64,000 bases of DNA from Winogradskyella endarachnes (GCF_009741275.1 NZ_WOWS01000001.1:310001-374000), one strand, 5' to 3'; positions 52,331 to 61,393 are shown, numbered from the stretch's first letter. Made by a program: numbers and translations. Notes: generated from the sequence alone by a model not told the origin.

Positions 52331-53998
52331 CTATTTAATTATTAATTTTTCTGTACGTTTTTGGTTTGAATTATTTCCATTTAATGCCATTACATAAACA
52401 CCAGGTATTAAATACTGTACATCTAAAATTTGAGTAGTGCTTTTAGTGTTCAGTGCACTTTCTAAAATAAGGCGACCATTAATATCGTATAATTCTGCCA
52501 TGGTATCACCGTTTAACTGTCCATTGATTTCAATAGTGTCATTCTTTAGATTAGAAATAATACTAATAGTATCAAATTCAGTAGTATTATCATCTATAAT
52601 ACTTAATGCTTGGTTTTCAAATCTTAAATAAAAACGACCCGTTCCTGAAATATCTGATGCTGCAGTAAATATATAGTCATTAGAATTTAATAATGTAGAT
52701 GTGCTTAATTCATTATCTTCTAAATAAATATTAATATTTGTTGGCATATCTGTTTCTGTAATACTAAAAGTAACTTCTTGCCCTTGTGTTGCATGAACAC
52801 CTAAAGATATAACTGAATTATCCATTGAAGGTGGATCCATTGCTTGTATAGCAAGAGCTACACCAGAATTCTCTTCAATTAAATTAGAGTATAAAGAAAA
52901 TGCTGGAGGCGTTGATCCATAAATACCTGAATCATATCCTGGATCAAAACCACAAGTGGCATTATCATTAAAGTAAAAATCGGTATCAAAACTAGAACCT
53001 GCAGCACTAGAATTTAATTTAATATGTCCATGATGAGGACCTGTTGTTTCTGAACGTCCAGCAATGAAATCATCACCTTGGCCAACAGAACGCATTGCCA
53101 AAGTAAAATCAATTAAACCTCCACCTGGCTTAGACTTAACAAAAAATGCTTGACCAGGAGCAATAAATTCTGGAACATCTGGATTATCTATTACAGCCTG
53201 ATTCCAAATTACCCAACCATCTGATGCATCACCATCATATCCATAGATTGCTTGTGCTCCACCAGCATCAAATTGATCTTCATTTATTTCAAAAAATAGC
53301 GCAAAATCAATGTATGATGGATATGGATTTCCAATAAGGTTCCATCCGTTATTTGTTGCATTTTTTGTAATAGGAATATCTAAAACATTATCATTCCTTA
53401 CAGTTCCTGTAAACACCAATTCGCTATCGTCTGTAGTTGCAGTTCTAAAACCTTGTCCAGACTCTATTACTGTAGCTGCATTAGTTACAATATCGTAATT
53501 TTCATAAGCACCTGTTGATGTGTTAAATGGCGCAAATGCTCTCAATGTACCTGATGCTGGTAAGTTTAAATTGTCTACATGAAACGTTGAAAACAATTGA
53601 CCAGACAATGGAGATGCAATTAAGTCATTTGTTCCAATAGGAGCAACTTGCTCAACATGTCTATAATATCTTACCAATCCAACTATTGTTCCGTTAGATA
53701 TAAAACTAGCAAATTCTGTAGATGTAGAGTAAAGCTCTACATTACCAGTTAAAGTATATCCTGAACGCAAAAATACGGTAGCACCTTCGTTTACAGTTAG
53801 GCTTGCACAAATAGTGTTTGCATTAATGTTTACAACACCAGATTCAATTTCAATTTCATCAATAGATGTTGAAATTCCAATAGGATTACTCGGAGACCAT
53901 CCGCCTGCAAGAGTGTACGTATAATTTACTTGAGCATTAGATGCGCTTGTTAAGAATAACGCAAATAGTAATAATAAAGTAGATTTAAAAAAATTCAT
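52331..53998 (-). CDS. T9SS-sorted surface protein of unknown function
   Basis: A 555-residue protein: signal peptide (1-22, ending SNAQ), a beta-rich body and a C-terminal T9SS type A sorting domain (NDTIEINGQLNGDTMAELYD, IPGVYVMALN). The N-terminal part (VNINANTICASLTVNEGATV) resembles the beta-helical start of flavobacterial surface proteins, and the centre has GNPYPSYIDFALFF and PGQAFFVKS, blocks seen in large adhesin-like proteins. It should be anchored at the surface; ligand unknown. The upstream region carries repeated ATCGAT-containing motifs. Confidence 0.82.
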   Translation of the reverse strand: MNFFKSTLLLLFALFLTSASNAQVNYTYTLAGGWSPSNPIGISTSIDEIEIESGVVNINANTICASLTVNEGATVFLRSGYTLTGNVELYSTSTEFASFISNGTIVGLVRYYRHVEQVAPIGTNDLIASPLSGQLFSTFHVDNLNLPASGTLRAFAPFNTSTGAYENYDIVTNAATVIESGQGFRTATTDDSELVFTGTVRNDNVLDIPITKNATNNGWNLIGNPYPSYIDFALFFEINEDQFDAGGAQAIYGYDGDASDGWVIWNQAVIDNPDVPEFIAPGQAFFVKSKPGGGLIDFTLAMRSVGQGDDFIAGRSETTGPHHGHIKLNSSAAGSSFDTDFYFNDNATCGFDPGYDSGIYGSTPPAFSLYSNLIEENSGVALAIQAMDPPSMDNSVISLGVHATQGQEVTFSITETDMPTNINIYLEDNELSTSTLLNSNDYIFTAASDISGTGRFYLRFENQALSIIDDNTTEFDTISIISNLKNDTIEINGQLNGDTMAELYDINGRLILESALNTKSTTQILDVQYLIPGVYVMALNGNNSNQKRTEKLIIK

Positions 53999-54035
53999 AA
54001 GATTAGGGTTTTTGATTTATGTTAAATTATAAATA

Positions 54036-54147
54036 CAAATTTAGAAGAACCTTACGAAAAATCGATGAAACGCATAATTTATCGATTAAAAAAAATAAAA
54101 AATCGTTTAAATCCATATAAATCCGATAAAAAGCATATTTTATCGAT
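54036..54147 (-). promoter_or_regulatory. Promoter region with repeated ATCGAT motifs, upstream of the T9SS gene
   Basis: On the minus strand TAAATTTG (54043-54036) fits the -7 consensus, 38 bp from the start codon. Upstream lie GCATAATTTATCGAT (54072-54086) and GCATATTTTATCGAT (54133-54147), a direct repeat with one mismatch and 61-bp spacing, plus another ATCGAT at 54061. The remaining gap up to hisIE (54148-54391) shows nothing clear. Confidence 0.5.
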
Positions 54148-54391
54148 AAACGGAGATATTGAGATTTACAAAAAAATGCTTAGTATCTAAATTTCAGATA
54201 CTTAAACCAATTTTGTTTAACCGTTAGCATATTTTAATGAACATAATTACTTTAGAAATCCCTCTTTATTAAATTAATAAGCAATAATTGATAAGAAACT
54301 AATAATCAAAAACTTAATATACCAATAGATATTAAACTGAACTTACTTCATTAAATTAATTATTAAAGCTATAATATGGTTTCTATAAAAA

Positions 54392-54988
54392 TTAACCCCT
54401 ACCTTTTAATACTTCAACAACATCATTTATCTTAAAACCTTTTGCTTGAAGTAACATTAAATAGTGAAAGAATAAATCTGCACTTTCCTCTAAAAACAAA
54501 TCATCATTATTATCTTTAGCTTCAATCACCACTTCTACAGCTTCCTCGCCTACTTTTTGCGCAATCTTATTAATTCCTTTTTCAAACAAAGAAGCCACAT
54601 AAGATTTTTCAGAGTTACCAGCTTTTATTCGAGAAGCAATCGTTTCCTCTAGTTCTGAAATAAAACCATAAGTTTGAGTATTGCTTTCATTCCAACAAGT
54701 ATCTGTTCCTTTATGACATGTTGGACCTGCTGGACTTGCTCTTACTAATAAAGCATCGCTGTCGCAATCTAACTTTATATCTACTAGATTTAAAACATTA
54801 CCACTCTCCTCGCCTTTTGTCCATAGTCGCTGTTTAGACCTGCTGAAAAAAGTGACCAACTTAGTATCAATAGTTTTCTCTAATGCATCAGCATCCATAT
54901 AACCTAGCATTAAAACTTTGTTAGTTACTGCATCTTGAATTACTGCTGGTACTAAACCGTCTGGACTTTTATTAAAATCTACGTTCAT
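54392..54988 (-). CDS. hisI: Phosphoribosyl-AMP cyclohydrolase / phosphoribosyl-ATP pyrophosphatase
   Basis: A 198-residue bifunctional HisIE. The N-terminal HisI domain (residues 1-105) has VLMLGYMDADALEKT, SRSKQRLWTKGEESGN, DCDSDALLVRASPAGPTCH and the zinc Cys residues of that region. The C-terminal HisE domain (about 110-198) has KSYVASLFEKGINKIAQKVG, EEAVEVVIEAK and ESADLFFHYLMLL. It performs steps 2 and 3 of histidine synthesis. Last gene of the operon; a 108-bp spacer with repeats separates it from hisF. Confidence 0.95.
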   Translation of the reverse strand: MNVDFNKSPDGLVPAVIQDAVTNKVLMLGYMDADALEKTIDTKLVTFFSRSKQRLWTKGEESGNVLNLVDIKLDCDSDALLVRASPAGPTCHKGTDTCWNESNTQTYGFISELEETIASRIKAGNSEKSYVASLFEKGINKIAQKVGEEAVEVVIEAKDNNDDLFLEESADLFFHYLMLLQAKGFKINDVVEVLKGRG

Positions 54989-55000
54989 AATATTCTTTTA

Positions 55001-55094
55001 TCATTCCTGCTTTTAAATTATCGCTCAAATAAACTACGACAGGTATCTATTTTATTAATATTTTATATTGGATTCCTGCCTGCGCAGGAATGAC
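55001..55094. repeat. Palindromic repeat pair in the hisF-hisIE spacer
   Basis: TCATTCCTGC (55001-55010) and GCAGGAATGA (55084-55093) are perfect inverted arms. Inside are CGACAGGTATC and GGATTCCTGCC variants. The same family fills the hisC-hisB spacer. Confidence 0.8.
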
Positions 55095-55096
55095 AA

Positions 55097-55852
55097 CTAT
55101 AATCTAACAGGAATACCCTGTTGTTTTAATTCTTCTTTTAATTCTAATATTGGTATTTCTCCAAAATGAAACACACTAGCTGCTAATGCTGCATCTGCCT
55201 TACCATCTTTAAAGGTATCTACAAAATGTTGAATAGTTCCTGCACCACCTGAAGCAATAATAGGAATATTAACTAATTCAGATAAATGCGCTAAAGCTTC
55301 ATTTGCAAATCCGGCTTTGGTACCATCATGATTCATTGATGTAAAAAGTATTTCTCCCGCACCTCGTTCTTCAACTTCTTTTGCCCAATTGAATAATCTA
55401 ATGTCTGTAGGAATGGTGCCTCCTGCTAAATGTACTAACCATTCGCCATCAACTTGCTTAGCGTCAATAGCTACAACAACACATTGACTTCCAAATTTTT
55501 GTGACAATTCATTAATTAAATCTGGACGTTTTACTGCAGACGAATTAATAGACACCTTATCTGCACCACAATGCAACAAATCATCTACATCTTCAACAGA
55601 GGATATTCCTCCACCAACTGTAAATGGAATATTAACTTGTTCAGCAACTTTTAAAACCATATCGTGCATGGTTCTTCTATTTTCTATAGTCGCTGCAATA
55701 TCTAAAAACACCAATTCATCTGCACCTAAATCTGCATACTGCTTTGCCAGTACAACTGGGTCGCCTGCATCTCTTAAATCTACAAAGTTGACACCTTTAA
55801 CGGTTCTTCCGTTTTTGATGTCTAAACATGGTACTATTCTTTTTGTGAGCAT
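55097..55852 (-). CDS. hisF: Imidazole glycerol phosphate synthase, cyclase subunit
   Basis: A 251-residue TIM barrel that takes ammonia from HisH to close the imidazole ring. It begins [19 protein letters not shown], with catalytic Asp11, and continues [20 protein letters not shown] and [20 protein letters not shown]. The second acid is in [11 protein letters not shown], and the phosphate loops are ASGGAG and [11 protein letters not shown]. Length is normal for the family. Confidence 0.96.
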   Translation of the reverse strand: MLTKRIVPCLDIKNGRTVKGVNFVDLRDAGDPVVLAKQYADLGADELVFLDIAATIENRRTMHDMVLKVAEQVNIPFTVGGGISSVEDVDDLLHCGADKVSINSSAVKRPDLINELSQKFGSQCVVVAIDAKQVDGEWLVHLAGGTIPTDIRLFNWAKEVEERGAGEILFTSMNHDGTKAGFANEALAHLSELVNIPIIASGGAGTIQHFVDTFKDGKADAALAASVFHFGEIPILELKEELKQQGIPVRL

Positions 55853-55860
55853 ATTCTCGC

Positions 55861-55912
55861 TTTTGGCTTTTGGCTTTTGGCAATTAACTAATAGCTAACA
55901 CCTAAAAGCTAA
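55861..55912. repeat. Short tandem and inverted repeats in the hisA-hisF spacer
   Basis: TTTTGGC occurs three times in a row (55861-55881), followed by CTAATAGCTAACACCTAAAAGC and AATAGCTAT-type direct copies of TAATAGCTA. This is typical of flavobacterial spacer repeats. Confidence 0.6.
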
Positions 55913-55915
55913 TAG

Positions 55916-56677
55916 CTATCTATTAATTATAAAATTCTCTAATTCCTTTAAACTAATTCTATTCTCGTAAATGGCTTTTCCGATGATGACACCTTCGCAA
56001 CCCATTTCTTTAAGTTTAGGTAATTCATCAAAATTTGAAATGCCTCCTGAAGCTATTAGTTTTAAATTATGAGATTTCTCGTCGCTTTGCTCTGTCGAAA
56101 TGACATTACTCTGTTTTAATATTCTATCATACAACTCAAAACTTGGGCCTTCTAACATACCATCCTTTGAAATATCTGTACAAATCACATACTGAATCCC
56201 TTTAGCTTGATAGTCTTTTATAAAAGGAATCACTTCTAAGGTGCTTTCTTCTTGCCATCCGCTAATTGCAATTTTCTCGTTATTACAATCGGCTCCAAGT
56301 ATAATACGCTCTGCTCCAAATTTTGAAATCCAGTTTTGAAAAACTTCAGGATTCTTCACGGCGATACTGCCTCCTGTAATTTGATTGGCTCCAGAATTGA
56401 ATGCAATTTTTAAATCTTCATCAGATTTTAAACCACCACCAAAATCTATCTTCAAATTGGTTTTAGTAGCAATGCTTTCTAATACTTTATAATTTACTAT
56501 ATGACTTGCTTTTGCACCATCTAAATCCACAACATGAAGATATTCAATACCTGCATCTTCAAAAGATTTAGCCACTTCTAATGGATTTTCGTTATATATT
56601 TTTTTGGTGTCGTAATCGCCTTTTGTAAGTCGTACGCACTTTCCTTCTATGATATCTATTGCTGGTATTATTCTCAT
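55916..56677 (-). CDS. hisA: ProFAR isomerase with repeat-derived insertion
   Basis: A 253-residue TIM barrel that isomerises ProFAR to PRFAR. Catalytic Asp8 lies in [15 protein letters not shown] and the second acid in [15 protein letters not shown]. Phosphate-binding regions are [13 protein letters not shown] and [13 protein letters not shown]. Between strands 6 and 7 it has an extra stretch with [14 protein letters not shown] that ordinary HisA lacks. The corresponding DNA (56071-56106) is a copy of an intergenic palindromic repeat. The frame is kept and the catalytic residues are intact, so the enzyme is probably functional. Confidence 0.93.
   Translation of the reverse strand: MRIIPAIDIIEGKCVRLTKGDYDTKKIYNENPLEVAKSFEDAGIEYLHVVDLDGAKASHIVNYKVLESIATKTNLKIDFGGGLKSDEDLKIAFNSGANQITGGSIAVKNPEVFQNWISKFGAERIILGADCNNEKIAISGWQEESTLEVIPFIKDYQAKGIQYVICTDISKDGMLEGPSFELYDRILKQSNVISTEQSDEKSHNLKLIASGGISNFDELPKLKEMGCEGVIIGKAIYENRISLKELENFIINR
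56071..56106. repeat. Intergenic-type repeat inside the hisA coding frame
   Basis: GAGATTTCTCGTCGCTTTGC and the following TCTGTCGAAATGAC match the right arm of the element at 31606-31645 (GATTTCTCGTCG and GTCGAAATGACA). It encodes the extra [10 protein letters not shown] residues of HisA. Confidence 0.75.
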
Positions 56678-56695
56678 TGATTAACTTGTTAATCA

Positions 56696-56716
56696 ACCCT
56701 GAACTTGTTTCAGGGT
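56696..56716. repeat. Palindromic repeat left of the GIY-YIG gene
   Basis: ACCCTGAA and TTCAGGGT flank CTTGT. The core CTGAACTTGTTTCAG recurs in inverted orientation at 57010-57030 on the other side of the nuclease gene. Confidence 0.8.
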
Positions 56717-56718
56717 CT

Positions 56719-57000
56719 TTATATTATATTTATTGAATTTAAACTTGGGTTCGAAACCTTTATTAAATTCAATTTCCATTCTTTATGCCAATTCTTTAGC
56801 TGTCTTTCCCTATCTCTAGCTTCTTTAGAATTATCATATTCTTCATAAAATATTAAATCAGCTACATTGTATTTCTTGGTAAATAAAGCTCCATTTCCTT
56901 GTTTATGCTGTAAAACTCTTCTTTTTATATTATCAGTATAACCAACATACAACACTGTTCTATTTTTATTTGACAGTATGTAACAATAATATTTTTTCAT
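56719..57000 (-). CDS. GIY-YIG nuclease domain protein inside the his operon
   Basis: A 93-residue protein from the ATG at 57000; an upstream TTG at 57021 lies within a repeat and is not needed. It is a single GIY-YIG domain: YYCYILSNKN (GIY strand), LYVGYTDNIKRRVLQHKQGN (YIG strand plus the catalytic Arg helix), and the acidic helix YDNSKEARDRERQLKNWHKE carrying the metal-binding Glu. Stand-alone proteins of this UPF0213/URI-like type have no established role. Here it separates hisH from hisA and is bracketed by inverted copies of one palindrome, so it may be a mobile or repeat-associated nuclease. Confidence 0.9.
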   Translation of the reverse strand: MKKYYCYILSNKNRTVLYVGYTDNIKRRVLQHKQGNGALFTKKYNVADLIFYEEYDNSKEARDRERQLKNWHKEWKLNLIKVSNPSLNSINII

Positions 57001-57009
57001 ATTCAAAAG

Positions 57010-57030
57010 ATTCTGAAACAAGTTCAGAAT
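57010..57030. repeat. Palindromic repeat right of the GIY-YIG gene
   Basis: ATTCTGAA and TTCAGAAT flank ACAAG. Its reverse complement contains the same CTGAACTTGTTTCAG core as the copy at 56696-56716, so the two are inverted. Confidence 0.8.
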
Positions 57031-57034
57031 GGAT

Positions 57035-57691
57035 TTAAAGATTCAAAAAATTTTGTAAAATTTTTGAACCTTTTAATCCACTTTTCTCTGGATGAAACTG
57101 AACGCCATAAAAATTATCATTTTCTAATGCTGAAGCATATTCTAAATCGTAATTTGATGTTGCAATGGATTCATCACAATTTTCAACATAATAACTATGG
57201 ACTAAATACATAAACTCATTGTCCTTAATATCTTTAAATAAATCAGATTTTAAGTTTGAAATGGTATTCCAACCCATTTGTGGCACTTTTACCTTATTTG
57301 AAAATCGTTTCACTTCAGCATTAAAAATGCCCAAGCCTTTAGTATCGCCTTCTTCTGTATGCTTGCACATTAACTGCATACCTAAACAAATACCTAAAAC
57401 AGGTTGTTTTAATGATGGAATTAATTTATCTAAACCACTCTCTTTAAGCATTTTCATGGCAGAACTCGCTTCGCCTACACCAGGAAAAATCACTTTATCT
57501 GCAGCAATAATTTCATCTGGATTGTTACTTAAAATAGCTTCTACACCTAATCGCTTAAACGCGAATTGGATGCTTTTAATGTTTCCTGCTCCGTAATTAA
57601 TTATTACTAATGACGATGAAGCCCCTTCTAGCTTCCCAAAAGGGGAAGAACTCTTACTCTTATTTGAAACAATTTTATCTTCTTTATTCAT
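57035..57691 (-). CDS. hisH: Imidazole glycerol phosphate synthase, glutaminase subunit, with repeat-extended N-terminus
   Basis: A 218-residue class I glutamine amidotransferase. The catalytic triad is Cys in PVLGICLGMQLM, with His and Glu in YGVQFHPEKSG. The normal start of the family (VIINYGAGNIKSIQFAF) is preceded here by about 26 extra residues, MNKEDKIVSNKSK and then SSSPFGKLEGASS. The second part is encoded by a palindromic repeat (57621-57650) that seems to have displaced the original start codon. Translation probably begins at ATG 57691; the TTG at 57700 is less likely. It supplies ammonia to HisF. Confidence 0.92.
   Translation of the reverse strand: MNKEDKIVSNKSKSSSPFGKLEGASSSLVIINYGAGNIKSIQFAFKRLGVEAILSNNPDEIIAADKVIFPGVGEASSAMKMLKESGLDKLIPSLKQPVLGICLGMQLMCKHTEEGDTKGLGIFNAEVKRFSNKVKVPQMGWNTISNLKSDLFKDIKDNEFMYLVHSYYVENCDESIATSNYDLEYASALENDNFYGVQFHPEKSGLKGSKILQNFLNL
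57621..57650. repeat. Palindromic repeat inside the hisH 5' coding end
   Basis: GCCCCTTCTAG, then CTTCCC-AAAA-GGGGAAG, forms a hairpin. A related copy (CTTCTAGTTCCTTCGC, GGGAAGGTTAGGATGGGC) lies just upstream at 57704-57741 in the hisB-hisH spacer. Confidence 0.75.
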
Positions 57692-57703
57692 AATTTTCAA
57701 ACG

Positions 57704-57741
57704 CTTCTAGTTCCTTCGCTATGGGAAGGTTAGGATGGGCT
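57704..57741. repeat. Related repeat in the hisB-hisH spacer
   Basis: CTTCTAGTTCCTTCGC followed by GGGAAGGTTAGGATGGGC belongs to the same palindromic family as the copy inside hisH and leaves a 57-bp spacer between hisB and the hisH start. Confidence 0.65.
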
Positions 57742-57748
57742 CTTTTTT

Positions 57749-58882
57749 TTACAACATTCCCTTTGTACTTGGTAAAATCATTTTTTCAACATCTTGTTTT
57801 ACTGCCATTTTAATCGCTTTTGCAAAGGCTTTAAAAATGGCTTCAATTTTATGATGTTCGTTATTGCCTTCTACTTTTATATTGAGATTACATTTTGCAC
57901 CATCAGTAAAAGATTTAAAAAAATGATAAAACATTTCGGTTGGCATTTTCCCAATCATTTCGCGTTTAAATTCGGCTTCCCAAACTAACCAATTTCTTCC
58001 TCCAAAGTCAATACCAACTTGGGCGAGACAGTCGTCCATTGGTAAAGAGAAACCGTAACGTTCTATTCCTAATTTGTTTCCTAAGGTTGTAGCAAAGACT
58101 TCGCCTAAAGCAATTGCTGTATCTTCTATGGTGTGGTGCTCATCTACTTCTAAATCACCATCAACTTTAATGTTTAAATCCATCTGACCATGACGTGAAA
58201 TTTGGTCTAACATATGGTCGAAAAACGCAATGCCAGTATCAATGTTGCTTTTTCCGGTTCCGTCTAAATTTAGGTCGATTTTAATCTGAGTTTCATTGGT
58301 GTTTCGTTCTATAGAACCCACTCGTTCTGTGGTTTTTAGAAATTTGTAAATGGCTTCCCAATCATTTGTTTCTAGTGCAATGTAGTTCTGTAATTCATTA
58401 TTACTAACAGTAACTTCGTCGGTTCCTAAGTTGGTATTGTCATTAATAAAAATGCCTTTTGCACCTAAGTTTTTAGCCAACTCTACGTCAGTTAAACGGT
58501 CGCCTATTACAAATGAATTCTTTAAATCATAGTCCTCTGAAAAATACTTGGTTAACAAACCTGTATTCGGCTTTCTAGTTGGTGCATTGTCTTTTGCAAA
58601 TGTTCTGTCAATGAACTGCTCTTTGAAAACCACACCTTCGCCTTCAAACGTTTTTAAAACGAAATTATGCACTGGCCAAAAGGTATCTTCAGGATATACG
58701 TCTGTTCCTAAACCATCTTGGTTGGTAATCATCACGATTTCAAAATTCAATTCTTTAGCGATTTTGCTTAAATATTGAAATACTTTTGGGTAGAACTCTA
58801 ATTTTTCAAAAGAATCTATTTGCTCATCTGCAGGTTCTTTAATTAGTGTTCCGTCTCTGTCTATGAATAATACTGGTCTCAT
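57749..58882 (-). CDS. hisB: Histidinol-phosphatase / imidazoleglycerol-phosphate dehydratase
   Basis: A 377-residue fused enzyme. The N-terminal HAD phosphatase (residues 1-165) has the nucleophile motif FIDRDGTL with Asp8 and Asp10, and [20 protein letters not shown]. The C-terminal IGP dehydratase (about 185-377) has [28 protein letters not shown], and a late [17 protein letters not shown]. These His-rich blocks hold the manganese ligands. It catalyses steps 7 and 9 of the pathway. The fusion has the same order as in E. coli. Confidence 0.95.
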   Translation of the reverse strand: MRPVLFIDRDGTLIKEPADEQIDSFEKLEFYPKVFQYLSKIAKELNFEIVMITNQDGLGTDVYPEDTFWPVHNFVLKTFEGEGVVFKEQFIDRTFAKDNAPTRKPNTGLLTKYFSEDYDLKNSFVIGDRLTDVELAKNLGAKGIFINDNTNLGTDEVTVSNNELQNYIALETNDWEAIYKFLKTTERVGSIERNTNETQIKIDLNLDGTGKSNIDTGIAFFDHMLDQISRHGQMDLNIKVDGDLEVDEHHTIEDTAIALGEVFATTLGNKLGIERYGFSLPMDDCLAQVGIDFGGRNWLVWEAEFKREMIGKMPTEMFYHFFKSFTDGAKCNLNIKVEGNNEHHKIEAIFKAFAKAIKMAVKQDVEKMILPSTKGML

Positions 58883-58891
58883 TTTTTTTCT

Positions 58892-58992
58892 GTCATTCCT
58901 GCCTTTCGACTATCGCTCAAGATAAACTACAGCAGGAATCTTTTTTAATTTTATAGTTTATCATTTTGGATTCCTGCCTGCGCAGGAATGAC
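58892..58992. repeat. Nested palindromic repeats in the hisC-hisB spacer
   Basis: GTCATTCCTGC (58892-58902) and GCAGGAATGAC (58982-58992) are perfect 11-bp inverted arms. Inside, GCAGGAATC and GGATTCCTGC form a second pair. Confidence 0.85.
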
Positions 58993-59000
58993 AAACATTT

Positions 59001-60047
59001 TTATAATTGATTTAATACTTCGATTAACTTCTCATTTTCAGCCTCAGTTCCAACGGTAAACCTCAAACAATTTTCGCATAAGGCTTGTGTGGTTCTATTT
59101 CTAACAACAATACCTTTTTCTACTAATTCATTATAACGCTTATTGGCATCATCTACCTTGACTAACAAAAAGTTAGCATCTGAATAGTAAACCTTTTCTA
59201 CAAGTGAAATATCTTCTAATTTTTCAGCTAATATTTCGCGTTGAGATAAAATTGTGCTGACTTCTTTCTTAATAGCTCCTATATTATTTAATCGTTCTGA
59301 AGCTTTATCTTGCGTCAATTGATTAATATTATATGGTGGTTTTATTTTGTTTAAAACAGATATAATTACTTCCGAAGCATAACAAATTCCTAATCTAATT
59401 CCGGCTAAACCATAAGCTTTAGATAAGGTTTGTGTTACTATTAAATTCGGAAATTCTTGTAAACGATTCAACCAACTTTCTTCTTTTGAAAAATCGATAT
59501 ACGCTTCATCAATGACTACAATGCCTTCAAACTTATTTATTAATGTTTCAATTTTATCCGCTTCAAAACTATTAGCTGTAGGATTATTTGGCGAACATAA
59601 AAATAATAGTTTCGTTTGATTGTTTGCCGCTCCTAAAATTGCATTCGTATTGGGTTGAAAATTAGGTTCTAATTGAATTTCAATATTATCGACCGCATTA
59701 ATATTTGCTAATACGGAATACATACCATACGTTGGTGGTAATGTAATGATTTTATCTTTGTTTGGTTCGCCAAACGCTCTAAATATTAAGTCTAACACTT
59801 CGTCACTTCCGTTTCCTAAAAGAATATTTTTCTCTGAAACCCCTTTTAATTCAGCTAATTGCCTCTTCAAATTGACTTGCTGAGGGTCTGGATAACGATT
59901 TACGTTGGTGTTAAACGGATTTTCATTAGCATCGATAAACAACATGCCGTCTGTAATGTCCTTATATTCATCTCTAGCTGAAGAATAAGGTTTAATGTTT
60001 TTTATGTTATCCCTTAAGAGATTATTTATGTTGAAATTTTCCTTCAT
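59001..60047 (-). CDS. hisC: Histidinol-phosphate aminotransferase
   Basis: A 348-residue PLP aminotransferase of fold type I. It has LIDANENPF-like substrate contacts, NILLGNGSDEVLDLIFRAF, FLCSPNNPTANSF, VIDEAYIDFS, and the PLP-lysine motif TLSKAYGLAGIRLG. The terminal block has VRNRTTQALCENCLRFTVG with the substrate-phosphate Arg. It makes L-histidinol phosphate from imidazole acetol phosphate and glutamate. Length typical. Confidence 0.95.
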   Translation of the reverse strand: MKENFNINNLLRDNIKNIKPYSSARDEYKDITDGMLFIDANENPFNTNVNRYPDPQQVNLKRQLAELKGVSEKNILLGNGSDEVLDLIFRAFGEPNKDKIITLPPTYGMYSVLANINAVDNIEIQLEPNFQPNTNAILGAANNQTKLLFLCSPNNPTANSFEADKIETLINKFEGIVVIDEAYIDFSKEESWLNRLQEFPNLIVTQTLSKAYGLAGIRLGICYASEVIISVLNKIKPPYNINQLTQDKASERLNNIGAIKKEVSTILSQREILAEKLEDISLVEKVYYSDANFLLVKVDDANKRYNELVEKGIVVRNRTTQALCENCLRFTVGTEAENEKLIEVLNQL

Positions 60048-60057
60048 TTTAATTGCT

Positions 60058-60101
60058 TCTCGCTAAAATTTCTCGTTCCTCGAAATCACTCGAAGTGACG
60101 C
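60058..60101. repeat. Repeat remnant in the hisD-hisC spacer
   Basis: CTTCTCGCTAAAATTTCTCG, then CGAAATCACTCGAAGTGACG, contains the TCACTCGAAGTGA palindrome also found in the element at 30340-30360. Confidence 0.65.
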
Positions 60102-60103
60102 TA

Positions 60104-61393
60104 TTACTCATTAATTAAATCGTTTAGCCTTAAGGTTACCGCATTCTTATGTGCTTGCAACCCTTCTGCTTCTGCCATAAGTTCTATAGCATTTCCAATA
60201 TTTTGAATCCCTTCTTTAGAAATCTTTTGAAAGGTCATACTCTTTTGAAAACTATCTAAATTCACTCCTGAATACGCTTTTGAAAACCCATTAGTTGGCA
60301 AGGTGTGATTGGTTCCTGATGCATAATCACCTGCACTTTCTGGTGTATAATTCCCAATAAAGACAGAACCAGCATTTCCTATATTTTCAACAAAGAAATC
60401 ATCGTTTTCAGTGGCAACAATAAAGTGTTCTGGACCGTAAGTGTCTATTAATTCTAAAGCGGTGTCAAAATCATTGACCACAATAGTTTTAGAATTAGAA
60501 ATAGAAATCTCAGCCATATCTTTTCTTGGTAAAGTTTCTAATTGAGTTTCAACTTCCTCACTAACATTATCAGCAAAATCCTTAGACGTAGTTACCAAAA
60601 TCACTTGGCTATCTGCACCATGTTCCGCCTGACTCAATAAATCTGACGCTACATAAGCCGCATTAGCAGAATCGTCTGCCATTACCAAAAGTTCACTTGG
60701 ACCGGCTGGCATATCTATAGCAACACCAAATTGCGTGGCTAATTGTTTTGCAACCGTTACAAACTGATTTCCAGGACCAAATATTTTATAGACTTGCGGA
60801 ATGGTTTCTGTACCAAAAGTCAATGCAGCAATGGCCTGAATTCCTCCTACTTTTATAATCTTAGTAACACCACATAATTGTGCAGCATATAAAATTTCGT
60901 TCGCAATTTTTCCTTCTTTGTTTGGTGGCGAACATAACACAATCTCTTTACAACCTGCAATTTGCGCAGGAACTGCTAACATTAAAACCGTTGAAAATAA
61001 AGGTGCAGTACCACCAGGAATATACAATCCAACTTTTTTAATTGGACGTTTTTCTTGCCAACAAGCCACACCAGACATAGTTTCTACTTCAACTCTATCT
61101 GTTTTTTGCGCGCTGTGAAATGTTTCAATATTAGCTTTGGCTAATTGAATTGCTGTTTTTAGATTTTCGTCAACCTTACTAGCTGCTTCAGCTATTTCTT
61201 CTTCTGTTACGCTATTGTTTAGAAGTGTAACACCATCAAACTTAGATGTGTATTTCTCAACAGCATTATCGCCATTGATTTTAATATCATTGAAAACCGT
61301 TTTTACAGTGGCTTCAATGTCTTCAATGGTTTGGGTTGGTCGTTTTAGTAACTCTGACCACGTTGATTTATCTGGATTTGTAACTAATTTCAT
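60104..61393 (-). CDS. hisD: Histidinol dehydrogenase
   Basis: A 429-residue zinc enzyme that oxidises histidinol to histidine in two NAD-dependent steps. It has RPIKKVGLYIPGGTAPLFST, IFGPGNQFVTVAKQL, MPAGPSELLVMAD, LLSQAEHGADSQVIL (zinc Gln/His pair) and YGPEHFIVATENDD (catalytic Glu-His). The ending AEAEGLQAHKNAVTLRLNDL is usual, and length matches E. coli HisD (434). Confidence 0.96.
   Translation of the reverse strand: MKLVTNPDKSTWSELLKRPTQTIEDIEATVKTVFNDIKINGDNAVEKYTSKFDGVTLLNNSVTEEEIAEAASKVDENLKTAIQLAKANIETFHSAQKTDRVEVETMSGVACWQEKRPIKKVGLYIPGGTAPLFSTVLMLAVPAQIAGCKEIVLCSPPNKEGKIANEILYAAQLCGVTKIIKVGGIQAIAALTFGTETIPQVYKIFGPGNQFVTVAKQLATQFGVAIDMPAGPSELLVMADDSANAAYVASDLLSQAEHGADSQVILVTTSKDFADNVSEEVETQLETLPRKDMAEISISNSKTIVVNDFDTALELIDTYGPEHFIVATENDDFFVENIGNAGSVFIGNYTPESAGDYASGTNHTLPTNGFSKAYSGVNLDSFQKSMTFQKISKEGIQNIGNAIELMAEAEGLQAHKNAVTLRLNDLINE

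Noticed and set aside
56719..57000. Homing endonuclease of an intron or intein in the his operon
   Set aside because: hisH and hisA are each complete, there is no split gene or intron fold, and the nuclease has its own start and stop.
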